A stretch of 64,000 bases of DNA, from the NCBI RefSeq assembly GCF_003086295.3, contig NC_092039.1, positions 68,157,649 through 68,221,648 on the forward strand, given 5' to 3'. A program made the translations under genes and the position numbers. Below the pieces are notes generated by a model. That model did no database searches, had not been told where the DNA came from, and saw nothing but the letters and a program-made list of their open reading frames with translations. This DNA is from Arachis hypogaea (Eukaryota > Streptophyta > Magnoliopsida > Fabales > Fabaceae). Shown piece by piece: positions 11,447 through 27,246 of the stretch (the first letter of the stretch is position 1; each line of letters opens with the position of its first letter).

Positions 11447-13044
11447 CAAGGTTTTGAGAACCGAATCCATCATCGAACCACTGTAGTTACTAATTCACTG
11501 GTTTACTGGTTCAATCGATTTGATCTTGATTCAACCGATAAAATCGTTTTATAATAAAATAATAATAAAATATAAATAAACATACTAAAATATAATTATA
11601 GTCTGATATAAATTTTAAAATATCATCCAAATAAAAAGTACTACATAAACCACAATGTTATAATCTTATTCAAAGACAAACTCAAAAGTCAAATAACAAA
11701 AAAAAAAATATAAAATGCCAACATCTAAATTTGTCAACAGCTAAACATAAACTGCCATGTTTTGTAAATATGGAGCAGAACCACCAAACAACTTCCACCA
11801 TTCATCTACAAGTTACAATCTCATAACCATATTATTTGTTATCAAATTAAGAAAATAAAAGCATAAAATAAGTGTATAGATACATGGCTGCAATCACACT
11901 CCTCTATCATTCATATATGTTTGTGCATGTTTTCTGACATGATTGTAAATAGATTGAGAAGCAAGCAGTGTGAAACTATTTGGGTTCTAAAATGGTATTT
12001 TATCTCCAATAAATAAATATTGATGCTGAATTATGTTAAAACTCAGTTCAACTTTTACTTTAGTCCTTAGCTCCTTATTCCTTATCCTTTGATTAGAGTT
12101 ATAGTGGATTTTAGGATTAATCAAGGAATATTTAAGTTGATATCATATATACTTGTTCATGATCAACAATTGAATTGTAGAACTAATTCAATTTATATGA
12201 CTACGAATAAGAATGGCATGCGACTTGGCAATCTGTGTCAGAGTAGACACTAATCCAATAACAATCGTATGTAACAATACAATCCAATAACAATATTACA
12301 GACTTACAGCAACCCATTAATCTCAACATAGATAATTAGACTCCAATACACAATAAAAAAATTAACAACAGCAAGGTTAGAATCAAGAATATCATAATTA
12401 AATCACAAATTAACTACCAAACTAAAACCACAATTACAGTGAGACAATAAAAAATTAACAGCAGCAAGGTTGGAATCAAGAATATTAGAATCAAATCACA
12501 GATTAACTGATTAACTAACAAACTAAAACCACAATTACAGTTACAAAAATAAAAATACCTTCGAGGGAAGGGTTGCGATGGAACAGAGCTGACTCCGCTG
12601 AAGGTATGGAGACGGTGGAACAGAGCTGGCGCGATGGGAGAGTGGCTGCATAATAGAGGCACGAGGCGCGGCGGGACAGTGGCTTCGAAATTCAATCGGT
12701 GGTGAAGATGACAGTAGTGGGGAAAGCCGCTTTCAGAAGTTGACGGCGGCAGTAACAGGGCGGTGACTGGACGGAAGTGAGGGAGTGAGGGAGGAGCTTG
12801 AGATGAGAAGAAGGCAGAGTGAGTGAGTGAGTGAGTGAGTGCTACAGTTTGGTTAGGGTTTCTTTGAAGTGAGAAATGGCGCTGTTTGGAGAAATTCCCC
12901 GTTTCGATTCGACCAACTGGTTCTCAGCCGATTCGGCAATTCAACAACGATTTTTAAATCTAGTTATTATAATTTCTAACCGAACTGCAAATCTTATCGG
13001 TTCACAGTTCGACCAAATGATTCGAACTGATTTTCAGAACCTTG
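11447..13044. mobile_element. Non-autonomous hAT-type DNA transposon (1598 bp)
   Basis: The left end CAAGGTTTTGAGAACCG and the right end, whose reverse complement is CAAGGTTCTGAAAATC, form the terminal inverted repeat common to a plant hAT group. The flanks tttatgag (11439-11446) and tttttgag (13045-13052) are an 8 bp target-site duplication matching at 7 of 8 positions, the length typical of hAT. Subterminal regions are rich in aaccg/cggtt motifs. No transposase is encoded; the 93-codon open frame at 12414-12695 shows no transposase motif. Inside are a near-duplicate segment (12359-12540) and a gtga microsatellite near 12818-12842. Confidence 0.85.
12359..12540. repeat. Imperfect direct duplication inside the hAT element
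   Basis: Two copies of about 80-90 bp, each beginning near attaacaacagcaagg/attaacagcagcaagg and ending at aaactaaaaccacaattacag, lie side by side (about 12359-12439 and 12450-12540). Confidence 0.8.
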
Positions 13045-14102
13045 TTTTTGAGTAACACTGCTTCTTAAAAGTCCAGTATAGTTTCAGTTTGTCTTCATCT
13101 TTTTTTACCCTTTTCGGATCTATGTTCACCAAGAAAAAAAAACGAAAAAACACTCTTGTTTGAATGTTGTGAACTTGAAGATAACTGACCCACAAAGAAA
13201 ATCTCTAGGGTGTGTATAGTTGGAGGAATTATAAATAATTCTTATAAATTTTAAAATGAAAATATCATATTTTCATATTTAGTTCAAAATTTGAAAAGCT
13301 ATTCCTAAACAAATTTGATTCCGAAATCCAAACATTATTTCAATTCCTACCTTGCCCTTGGATATCTTTAATTCCCATAGAAATGAAATTTTTATAACAA
13401 TGTAATACTTCACCCACACACAAATGGAGTTTCCAATTGCCAAGGTGGGATTCTTATCCTCATTGTCGTCAAAAAGCACAAGAAATCCATGAAACACTAC
13501 ATAGGGACATGTTTTCATGTTGAGTAGTTTTTTCACTTTGTGCTTAACCAAAAGGGATTATCGAAATGTAGAATGGAATATGCTTCCAAAGAGCCCATTG
13601 GGAAATGTAATCAAAGGGATGTAATATTAGTGCCTGAGATTAACCAAAAACAAATCAGCTGGCTTCTACAATGATGGTCCAAATGTTAGAATCTGCCACT
13701 TCAATAACAAAACCTGAAACTTGCATTTACAATGCAAACAATAGTACAATACAACATAAGACATATCCCTGAAATTGAAAAATCGCTATTGTTTAGATGC
13801 ATAAACAATGCATCACAAGACACTAGTCTAAAGTCTAAACTTTTCTTTCTTCCTGATCATGAACTAAAAATAAAATGGGTAGAAACACCTTTCCATCAGG
13901 ACAGGATCATTTGAGTAGAGAACTTAACAAGAGGGCTAGACAACAAGAAATAACTGTCCTACTTATTATGTGCCCAAACAGGAAGAGAGAAAACACATAT
14001 TGAAGCGTAGCCTCAAGAAACAGTGCTTCAGTGGGTGGCTTGACTTGGAATATGATCCACACCACCACCACGACTTGATGAAAAGATGGCTATTGCTGCC
14101 AC
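13045..14102. other. 3' flank of the DCP5 gene, no other gene
   Basis: Non-coding DNA downstream of the DCP5 stop codon; the part nearest 14102 should be its 3' UTR. No clear AATAAA on the minus strand was found near by. The open frames here (for example 13279-13551 and 13732-13914) have no recognisable domain. Confidence 0.55.
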
Positions 14103-18177
<4,075 letters not shown>

Positions 18178-18225
18178 AGCCTTAGCCTGCGAGGGAGAGA
18201 ACAAAAACCATAAACTGAGGTGTGC

Positions 18226-18256
18226 TGGGCCTGTGACCGAAGAATGAATTAGGGTT
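18226..18256 (-). promoter_or_regulatory. Site II-like and telo-box-like motifs upstream of DCP5
   Basis: About 50-80 bp upstream of the start codon lie TGGGCC (18226-18231) and, in gene sense, AACCCTAA (18249-18256). In plants this pair is common in promoters of genes for RNA metabolism and translation. The transcription start was not identified, so they could lie in the 5' UTR. Confidence 0.4.
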
Positions 18257-18299
18257 CAATCGGTGTTCGCTGGGTTAGTGGAAAAGAGTATATTTGGGG

Positions 18300-19690
18300 G
18301 AATAGGAAGAGAAAGCATCACAAAAGAAATTAAATTAAATTAAAGGGTGATTAAGGATGGAAATAGGTTATCCAAAATCCAAACCCTTAAACACAGCGTG
18401 AATTCGCTCTGGATTAGTCTTTAATTTTTTATATTAAAAAATACTTACAAATAAAAAAAATTAAATTTATTTATAAATTAAAAATTTGTTTATAAATTAA
18501 TTTAATTAGCCTGTTTAATTCCACTAAAATATACATGAATATATAAATAATTTTTTAATAATTAAAAGTTATTAAATTTTATAAATTTCGTTATATTTTA
18601 TGATAAAAGATTTGTATATTTTAAATATTTTAAAAATTAAAATATTATTATAAATATTAAATTTTGGTATATTATATATGTAATTTTTTTTAAAAAAATA
18701 TTTTTTAAAAAAAATTACTTTTAAAAATATTTTTTTATAAAAAAAATATTAAATCTTTTAATAAATTTTAATTCAAGTTAGACTAAGAATCTGTTTAGAA
18801 ATAGCATAAACTATTTTTTTTTACTCTTGAATTATGAAAAGTCGATAGGAGTGTTTGACACTATTTAAAAAAAAACTTTTAACTTTTCCAAAGTTTAATT
18901 CACAAGTTTTTGAAGAAGTAAAAATATATGGCTTATCTTTCTTGATAAGTCATTCTATCATTTTCTTAGAAAATTAACTTTAAAACAAAAAAAAATCTAC
19001 TTTCATCTTTGACTCTGTGAAAATATTTCCTCACCTAATGATTCATCTGTTGAAAATATTGATCATCCAACACCATTTTAAAATAATGTTCTATCTGAAT
19101 CACCTACTTCATATATTTCTTTCGGTTATTTTTTTTATCATTTTACCACTCAATTTTTATTATTAAATTTGTATTTAACATTGTATGTGATATGAAATCA
19201 CAGTTTTAATTTTATTTTTTTCACATGTGATTTTAATTTTATATGGCTTGCTATTATTTTTATAGTTAGTTATAACAATTTCTTGAGTTATTTATCTAAA
19301 GGCTACAACTTTAAAATAAGTGTTTTTATAACTAAAAATCCAAACACAAAATAACTTATTTATTAGCTACTATTAATAAAAATCCTTATACGGTAACCTC
19401 TTTTTCCAAAAGAACTTATTTAAGTTGTTTATCCAAACCGAACCTAAATAACATGTTAGTGTAATAATTGAAAATGACTTATAACCTATTAAAGACATAG
19501 CATGGCCTAATTTTATAATTTTTATTTTTACTTTTTTATTTAAACACTAATTTATATTATTTGATACGGGTGTTTAAAATTGGACCCATTCCACCTAAAC
19601 CATAAATTCAATCTGATATTCATAATTATTTCTCATTTCTAGGTAATAGGTATACCGAATCTTATCCAATCATATTTGTAATTAAACAGA
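18300..19690. other. AT-rich upstream intergenic DNA, no gene
   Basis: Very AT-rich with runs of A and T. It contains a possible small inverted-repeat element (18784-19447, separate entry). No coding sequence is seen. Confidence 0.6.
18784..19447. mobile_element. Possible MITE-like element
   Basis: The left end TAAGAATCTGTTTAGAAATAG and the inverted right end TTAGGTTCGGTTTGGATAAAC resemble each other and the CTGTTTGG-type ends of plant non-autonomous DNA transposons. The match is only about two thirds, and no target-site duplication was found. Confidence 0.3.
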
Positions 19691-19693
19691 ATT

Positions 19694-19695
<2 letters not shown>

Positions 19696-19749
<54 letters not shown>
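19696..19749. repeat. (AT)n microsatellite, about 27 units
   Basis: Uninterrupted alternating AT. It lies between the DCP5 upstream DNA and the pararetrovirus-like relic. Confidence 0.97.
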
Positions 19750-19752
<3 letters not shown>

Positions 19753-19759
19753 CCATCTT

Positions 19760-20966
19760 GAACCACTCTTTTTTCAAGGCCATTATTTTTATGGGTACAG
19801 ATTTTTCAGATAATTATTTAATTTTGAATAGATTAGATGATTGTAATAATGTATACCTATTAACCGTAGGAATTTCATGTAAGCTCTTAATTGATACAGA
19901 TGATTTTTCGCTCTTAACAACCTGTGACATTGTCAGAGATTTAATAGTTAATTGTTTAGCTTGTATTTGAAGTTGCTGGTTGGTCAAGTGATTGACCATA
20001 ATCTTCACTGCTTACTTGTTTTTTACTCATTTCTACCTTACAAAAATTTTCTTGTTAGAAAATCAGATAATGTATTTGATTCACCTTTAATATGTTTAAT
20101 AATAAAATCAAAGCATGATAATATAGCTTGCCATCTAGCAAATATTTGCTTAAAAACTAAATTTTTAACATCATTTTTTAATACGCTAGGAGCAGTTTTA
20201 CAATCAGTCCTGATTAAGAAGGTATTATTGAACAAGTCTTCTTGAAAGCGTGAAACACATAAGACAATGGCTAATATTTCATTTTTTAATAATGGTATAA
20301 TTTTTTTGGGTTGAATTCCATATACAAGAATGATATTTAACTATTTGCTCTTTTGATGAGTTTGGAAGAACTTGTTTAAGTATTCCTCCGTACCTTAGTT
20401 CTGAAGCGTCCGTCTCGACAATTAGACTTGCCTTAAGGTCTGGTATACTCAAACAAGGGATTTCTTTAACTACAGTTTTAATCTTTTGAACTATTTTGGA
20501 CATGTCTTCTGTCTAAGGAGGAAATTATTTTCTTAATCTTTTATATAAAGGTTCATATAAAGTTGTTATTCCTGGTAAAAACTCGGCTACGTAATTAAGA
20601 CATCCTAATAATCTTTGTAGTTGTTTTTGTCAATAATTTCTTCCGAAAATTTTCCTACAAGTTCAACAGATCTTTTAATCGGAGTAATCGTTTCTTGGAA
20701 AATTTCATACCTTAAAAACCTTACTCTTATTATAAATATTTTTATTTCCCTTTCAAACAAGACAATACCATTTTCTTTTACAACATTAATGATTATTTTA
20801 TGTGGTGAATATGTTGGTTTATTCCTTTAGAGTATATAAGTACATCATCTAAATAAATTATGCTAAAATCTACATATCAGTAAAAATTATTATTTATAAT
20901 TTCTTGATATTCACTTGGTGCATTTTTTAATCCTTGGGGCATCTCATTCCATTCATAATGTCCAAA
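19760..20966 (-). pseudogene. Endogenous pararetrovirus-like RT-RNase H relic
   Basis: On the minus strand the region 20960-20540 carries reverse transcriptase signature segments (GHYEWNEM and GLKNAPSEYQ) followed by frameshifted remains. 20503-20279 carries the start of RNase H (LIVETDASELRYGGIL), and 20235-20038 its end (FIIKHIKGESN, DFLTRKF). The DFLxRxF ending and the YEWN...NAPSEYQ block are more like Caulimoviridae than gypsy elements. At least three frame breaks and stops separate the pieces, no movement or coat protein part is seen, and the 5' side ends abruptly at 20967, where LTR-like DNA starts. It is an old, defective fragment. A divergent LTR-element pol is the alternative. Confidence 0.7.
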
Positions 20967-20967
20967 G

Positions 20968-21976
20968 TGTAACACCCTAATATTTAAATCCTTATACTCG
21001 AGTCATAAGTCAATGATAATAAGATGGTACGACCCTCAAGGTGGATTATAATAATACATATATATAATTGAAGGGAGTTAAACGAGAAGTTTGAAAAGAA
21101 ATAAAGTAAAATCGCGAACCGAGAATGTTCACGTATCGATAAAAACGAAGTCCAATGATCTTGGCCATCTTTCAGATGAACCACAACTCACTGCTGAGCA
21201 CCTGGACCTATATTTAAAAGTTAGATAATATATATGGAATGAGAAACCCCAATTCATAGATTTCCAGTACGGTAAAATGCCAAATAAATACAATGCACTA
21301 TAATAAGAACTCAGTAAGCATCTTAATCTCCCTTTCATCAATTATTCACTCTAGGTTTTGACTAATCCATGATTAGGCAACTGTCCAAGAGATACTAAGT
21401 CTAATTATATTTCTCATCTTTCCAACTTTTCAAACTTTCCATTTTTCCAATTTAGAATAGATCCATAACCAAACCAGCACCAATACCAGCACCAGCACCA
21501 GCACCAATACCAGCATCAGCACCAACACCAACTAATTCGACTCAGTGATTCTATATCAATACCTCATATCTTCACCTGGAGCAAGTGAAATCACTTCATT
21601 GCGCCTACCCAAGGAGTTCAAATTATCTCATTCATTATTCATCATCGTTAATTAATCATTCCATCATTTCATTTCCAACAAGAAAATCCCCCAAAGTTAA
21701 TTGACACCAGCATGAGAGACCTCTCAGTTGTACAAACACAAGCGATCCAGACTAGTAATACACAAGTAAGGTAAGTAATACAAGTAGTATTTAGTCATAT
21801 AACATAGTCAATCAGGCAAACTGATACAATTAGGCAAACCCAAATAAATCAAACATATTCAAATGATGTATGTCTGTCATATGGCCAATAATATCATCTT
21901 CAGTTATATAGCCAAACCCGACATATCTGGTAGCTAACCCAGATATCTCTCAACACGAAGGGAATCCTCAACCTTC
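20968..21976 (+). repeat. LTR-like sequence beginning TGTAACACCC (first segment)
   Basis: It begins TGTAACACCCTAATATT at 20968, a start seen in plant chromovirus (Tekay/Del-like) LTRs. It continues through a run of ccagcaccaataccagc repeats (about 21470-21530) and a gggaatcctcaacct motif, and is interrupted at 21976 by solo LTR D2. The continuation is at 31701-32572 and 34713-36775. Orientation and family are inferred from the start alone. Confidence 0.5.
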
Positions 21977-23648
21977 TGATGACCGGAATTCACTACCCAC
22001 ATATAATGAATCCGTTCTTTGGCAAGCGCACCAAATTGTCGTCAAGTAATAACCCACAATGGAGTGAGATCGTATCCACAGAGATTAATAGATTAAGCAA
22101 ATAATAGTTCATTAATTAGACTAGTTAGACAAGCACAATTGGATGATAGGCAATAAGGAATTGTAAATGACATGAAAGTAAAGGAAAGCAATAAAGTACA
22201 AGAAAGTAAATGGCAAGGAAAGTAAAGTACAGGAAAGTAAAGTGTTGGAAATGTAAAGTGCAGAAAATGTAAACAACCATAAAGTAAAGGAAAGAAAGAA
22301 AGATAAAATAAACATTGGGATCAAGAGATATTGCATTCTTTGGATTAATTGATTTTATCTCATCTTCAATCATGCAACTCATTGACCTCTTGGCAATCAT
22401 GAGTGATTGAGTCTCAATCCCTTGGTAACCCAATCTCCCAAATCTTGATCAATAGCCAATTCCTTGGTCTAATTGCTCATGAGAAGAGATGAAGAATGGT
22501 CCCTGATTATACCACACATCCTCATAGGTCCAAGTAATGGGTGGATTATATGTCACCATATCCAATCACCAAAACCCAGATTCTACTCAAGTGTGAGAAG
22601 GAATTTCAAGCATGGTTTTTTGTTTCCTTTTCCAAGGTTCCCATGAAACCCATTTTGCATTCAATCTCTTTCTCAAGATGATTGAACACTAACATGAAGA
22701 ACGAAATTCCTTCTAGCAAATCAAAGAGAGATGAAGAGAAGAAGAAGAATAAAAATAATTTAATCCATTGAAAAACAATAGAGCTCTATTTCCCAATAGA
22801 AAGAGTTAGTGATTCATAACTAAAATATTTACAAGTAAGAAAATGGAAGAGGAGAAGAGAATGGTGGGAAAGAGGGTCCGAAGACTCACTCCTCCAAATG
22901 TGTCCAGCCTAATAGATAGCTCCTAATTCTATGAAACTAAGGCATTTATATAGGCTCTCCTAAATTACAAACTTAAAATAAAATTAAAAGTAAATTACAA
23001 TGAAATGAAAATGAACTATTCTAGATTCTTCTTGTGGCCTTGATTGATTGATGAGTATGGCTTGAATGAGAGTTGGAGTGAGCTTGATTGAAGGTTAGGG
23101 GCTGCAGGAAGAAGTTGAAGTGCCATGCCCACTTGAATTTGCTCTTTGGATTATGACCCTCTTTGCCACGTTAAAAGTATGGAGTTATTTGGGCCTCAAA
23201 TTAAATGTCCACTATAAAGTATTATATATTGCTGGAAATCCTTGGATGTTAGCTTTCCATTGCCTTTAGAATCAACTCATTTGGACCTCTGTAACTCAAG
23301 TTATGTCCATTTAAAGATGGATAGGTCAGTCTGTCAAGTAGCCCGGCGTGCCACTTCCACTTCTGGCATGCCACGCCCCATATGTTGTGAAACTGGCATG
23401 CCACGCCCAAAAATTGGCATGCCACGCCCTCAATGATGCACCAAAATCCCCTCTCTAGCCATTAGAACTGGCGTGCCACGCCCAGAGTTCCAAATGGCAT
23501 GCCCATTATGAAAATAAAGCTGGCATGCCACACCTTCGATATCAATGCACGCCCAGGTTTTGCATCGCTGAAATAATGGCCTTTTTCACCTCTAGTTTTA
23601 ATGTCCACAATAGAGTGTTATATATCAATAGAAAGCACTTGATGTCAG

Positions 23649-25136
23649 TGATAAATCACTATTTTATGGTTTATCTTGTGCTGAATTGAGTGGTTTTTAT
23701 CAAGCCTTTGCTCGCTTATTCATATGATTTGCATAGTTTTACATTCTCCTTCCTGATCTTGTGCTGTGATTGAAAACATATTTCTTTGACTTTTACTTTC
23801 TTTTATTTAAATCCTCTCTTATTATCATTCGATGCCTTGATATGTGTGTTAAGTGATTTTAGATATTACATGACAGGAATGGCTCAGAGGATGGAAAGGA
23901 AGTATGCAAAAGTGGAAGGAATACAAGAAGTTGAAGGAACTGCAAAGCTGTCAGCCTGACCCTCTCGCACTAAAACGATCATAACTTGAGCTACATAGGT
24001 CCAAATGATGCGGTTTCACTTGCGTTGGAAAGCTAACATCTGGGGCTTTGATTTGATATATAATTTGCCATAGTGTCCGTATAGATAGGCGACGCGAATG
24101 CGCGCTCCACGTGGACGCATCGCATCTGCGAATCTCATTCCACGCAAATGCGTGGATGACGCCTTCGCGTCACTTTGCCGCGACCTGTACGGACCAAAAA
24201 GTGCTGGGAGTGAATTTTGGGCTGTTTTTGACCTAGTTCTCGGCCCAGAAAACACAGATTAGAGGCTGGGAGTGGAGCAGAATCAATCATTGAATGATTA
24301 CTCACAAATTTAGGTTTTAGATGTAGTTTTTAGAGAGAGAGGTTCTCTCCTCTCTCTTAGGATTTAGGATTAGGATTTCTATTAGGATTATGATTGTTTC
24401 TTCATACCTGGTTCAATAATTTATGTTTCTCTTCTACTTTCATTTACTCTGATGCTTTCATTTGTATCTGATTTGTGTTGCCCAATTGGCTTATGAACTT
24501 TTCATGTTAGGATTGATTTTCTTATTTAATACACATTATTGAGATGTTTTCAGATATATGATTTTAATTTAGCTTTCTACATTCTTGGCTTTGGTTGATT
24601 AATTGGTAACTCTTGAGTTATCAAACTCATCATGATTGATAATTGCTATTTTTGCTAATTGAATTGAATTCCAATAACTCTAGTCCTTTCTTGGGAATTG
24701 ACTAGGACCTGAGGATCAAACTAATTAGTCCACTTGACTTTCCTTTGCTTTAGTAAAGGTTAACTAAGTGGGATTAAAACTCAATTCTCATTACCATCAA
24801 TAAGGATAACTAGGATAAGACTTCCAATTTCTCATATCTTGCCAAGAGTTTATTTTATAGTTATTTATTTATTTTACTTGTCATTTAACATACTTCTTTC
24901 TTACTTTCAAAACCCCCAACTTATAAGACTCATAACTAATAATAAGAACACCTCCCTGCAATTCCTTGAGAAGACGACCCGATGTTTAAATACTTCGATT
25001 ATCAATTTATTTAGGGGTTTGTTACTTGTGATAACCAAAACGTTTGTACGAAGGGATTTTCTGTTGGTTTAGAATCTATACTTACAACGCGACTATATTT
25101 TTATAAAATTCTTTACTAGCAAAAATCCTAACGTCA
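23649..25136 (+). repeat. 5' LTR of element C
   Basis: 1488 bp, TGATAAATCAC to TAACGTCA. It contains the acgcg-rich palindromic stretch near 24090-24170 and an attaggattaggattt run near 24358-24390. Confidence 0.95.
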
Positions 25137-25139
25137 AAA

Positions 25140-25156
25140 TGGCGCCATTGCCGGGG
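25140..25156 (+). other. Primer-binding site of element C, tRNA-Asp type
   Basis: TGGCGCCATTGCCGGGG matches the complement of the plant tRNA-Asp 3' end with a single change (A for G at position 8). It lies three bases after the LTR. Confidence 0.85.
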
Positions 25157-25323
25157 AATTGCAAACGTGTGCCTTATTATTGGTTATTGTAAATATTTTT
25201 CAAAAAAATATCTTATCTTATTTTTTAAAAAAAATATCTTATCTTATTTTTTTTTAAAAAATCAATTTTTTTTTCAAAATATTTTCTTTTTGTTAGTTTT
25301 TGTTTTTATTTTCTTCTACTACT

Positions 25324-27246
25324 ATGAACTCTCACCCCTTTGGCTCTGAGTCTGGTTACAACTATGTTGCAGGAAGAGGAAGTTATAACAGGAATATGCA
25401 TCAAGGTCAAAGCAATCGAAGATGGACGGAGCCAAGAGGAGCTGATCAACCCTTTAGGCGACAACACCTTCCAAGATATCATGGACAAAGACCATTCTAT
25501 AATGCATACAAAGCTGATAGATATGGTGGACCCCCTTGTAGTTACCAACAAGCCCCATCATATGCCAATGAACCACCTCCTCAACATAGCTTTGAACCAC
25601 CACACTCACAAGCCCCTTTCCACTATTCACCTCCATATGACCCCAATCCTTATTCACTACACCAACCACCAAATGAACCATACACAGAACCACCACCTCA
25701 ATATACACCATCTCCTTATCATTATCAAGATGAACCACCTTCCTACCATGAACCCTTTCTCCCAACAAATGAACCCTCCTATCCACCCCAAACCTCTATG
25801 GAGAAAGCATTTGCCGATCTAAACTCTACTATACAAGCTCTCGCCGCCCAAATCGGACCACCAAATACCTTCAACAATCAACCCTCAAGCTCTAGTGCAC
25901 TTCCTTTTCAACCACAGAATGATTTCCCCATCCCATCACCACCATCCATGGAAGAGCACCCACATCCATCAATCCAAGAGCAACATGATCCCAATTATAC
26001 GATTAACATGGAACAAGAGAGAGAGGATCATCTTCGCGAATCCATACTTTATAAGGAGCTAGAGGAGGCACTAAAGGTGAAGGTAGTAGAGACCCTTGAA
26101 GTTAACAGCGCGGTTGAAGAACTAGTGAAGGAAGACAACAAGGAGTATTTTGTACTTAAAGGTGAAGAAATAGTTGAACAGGAAATCATCAAGGATGAAT
26201 ACGATTTCATACTTAAACACCTGGATCAAGCAATAAATCGATTACCTTTTCGACGTTCAGGCATTCAAGGAACCCAGATGGCTTCATGTGGAGAATCTAC
26301 TGAAGAACGTAGCAGGAAGGAAAAGTTAGGCATTCCGGTAGATAATGAGCAGCACGATTTGGTATTGAAACAAGTGAAGGAAGCCAGAATTATTGAAGAA
26401 GAAGAAGTGGTTGAAGACTTAGGAGATGTTGAACCTCCATGGGAAAGTAAAGTTATAGAGCCTCCTTCAAAGACGTTTGAAACTGATGTTGAGGAGGGTG
26501 TACAACCTCCAAAGCATATCATGGTTGAAGACTTTGAAGGAGACGATCAAGAGATGGATTCAATCATTAATGAATTCTTATCTACAATTGCATCCTCTCC
26601 CATTGAACTTGACATGGAGATTAAAGAAGAAGAAGCACAACCTCCCATGCCCTTGGTGAACAATAAAGAAGAAATTGAATCAGAAGAAAGCTACCAAGAG
26701 GAAGAGGTTGAAATTGAAGAAGCTTGCAAAGAGGTGGAAGATGTCAAAGAAGAGCACAAAGGAGTGGAGCTTGCAAGTTCATTAGAAACCCCTCCCCCTA
26801 AGTTGCCATCACCCTTCACAACATTCAAGTGGGTAAAATTCATATCCCTTAGCTTTCTAATTCCACTTGAATATGGGCTATTGGAGACGGATGGTCAACT
26901 TAGAGCTCTTTGTGGCATTAAGAGTAAGAGGAAGATGGTCAGTGGTAAGAATTACCCTGCAAGGTTCATTATGGTTGGAAGTTTTAAGTTTAAACGTAAA
27001 GGTTGGTGTAGAGCTCAACTGAATGGGTCTAAGAAGTTGTTTGGCCGCTTCAGTGAGAATTCAGACTGCTTGCCACCCGGATGGAATCATGATAATCAAC
27101 TTGAAGATGGGTGTAGAAACAAGATTTGGGATCCAGGAATATATGAGGATCAACTTTGGGAGCTCGAAGCTTGTGGAGAACTTCATCAACGCTTGGTAAA
27201 TTTACTTGGTATTGATAGAGCTTATTGGAAGTCCAAGCATTGGTGA
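25324..27246 (+). CDS. Uncharacterised element C protein (640 aa), no known enzyme domain
   Basis: I chose the ATG at 25324 (MNSHPFGSESG) because the homologous copy on the minus strand at 41376 starts MNSHPSRFESG; an ATG eight codons upstream is not shared. Residues 1-170 are rich in Pro, His, Tyr and Gln with an Arg-rich patch (HQGQSNRRW). Residues 210-500 are acidic, rich in Glu and Lys with predicted coiled-coil character. Residues 540-640 form a compact-looking Cys/Trp-containing tail (ALCGIKSKRKM, GSFKFKRKGWC, CLPPGWNH, IYEDQLWELEAC). I recognise no protease, RT, integrase or zinc-knuckle motif. Its place between primer-binding site and 3' part is that of gag, so a structural or RNA-binding role is possible; this is inference. 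The frame is intact although the LTRs have diverged. Confidence 0.8.
   Translation: MNSHPFGSESGYNYVAGRGSYNRNMHQGQSNRRWTEPRGADQPFRRQHLPRYHGQRPFYNAYKADRYGGPPCSYQQAPSYANEPPPQHSFEPPHSQAPFHYSPPYDPNPYSLHQPPNEPYTEPPPQYTPSPYHYQDEPPSYHEPFLPTNEPSYPPQTSMEKAFADLNSTIQALAAQIGPPNTFNNQPSSSSALPFQPQNDFPIPSPPSMEEHPHPSIQEQHDPNYTINMEQEREDHLRESILYKELEEALKVKVVETLEVNSAVEELVKEDNKEYFVLKGEEIVEQEIIKDEYDFILKHLDQAINRLPFRRSGIQGTQMASCGESTEERSRKEKLGIPVDNEQHDLVLKQVKEARIIEEEEVVEDLGDVEPPWESKVIEPPSKTFETDVEEGVQPPKHIMVEDFEGDDQEMDSIINEFLSTIASSPIELDMEIKEEEAQPPMPLVNNKEEIESEESYQEEEVEIEEACKEVEDVKEEHKGVELASSLETPPPKLPSPFTTFKWVKFISLSFLIPLEYGLLETDGQLRALCGIKSKRKMVSGKNYPARFIMVGSFKFKRKGWCRAQLNGSKKLFGRFSENSDCLPPGWNHDNQLEDGCRNKIWDPGIYEDQLWELEACGELHQRLVNLLGIDRAYWKSKHW

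Noticed and set aside
12414..12695. 93-codon minus-strand frame as a hAT transposase
   Set aside because: No hAT dimerisation or catalytic motif and far too short; the element is non-autonomous.
22121..22433. Aromatic, hydrophobic open frames suggesting membrane proteins
   Set aside because: They come from reading the aaagtaaagt-rich part of LTR D2 on the minus strand; the same region in D1 is not open in the same way.
25340..25822. Open frames overlapping the element C ORF on both strands
   Set aside because: Low-complexity shadows of the Pro/His/Tyr-rich coding sequence; the frame starting at 25324 is the one conserved in the second copy.
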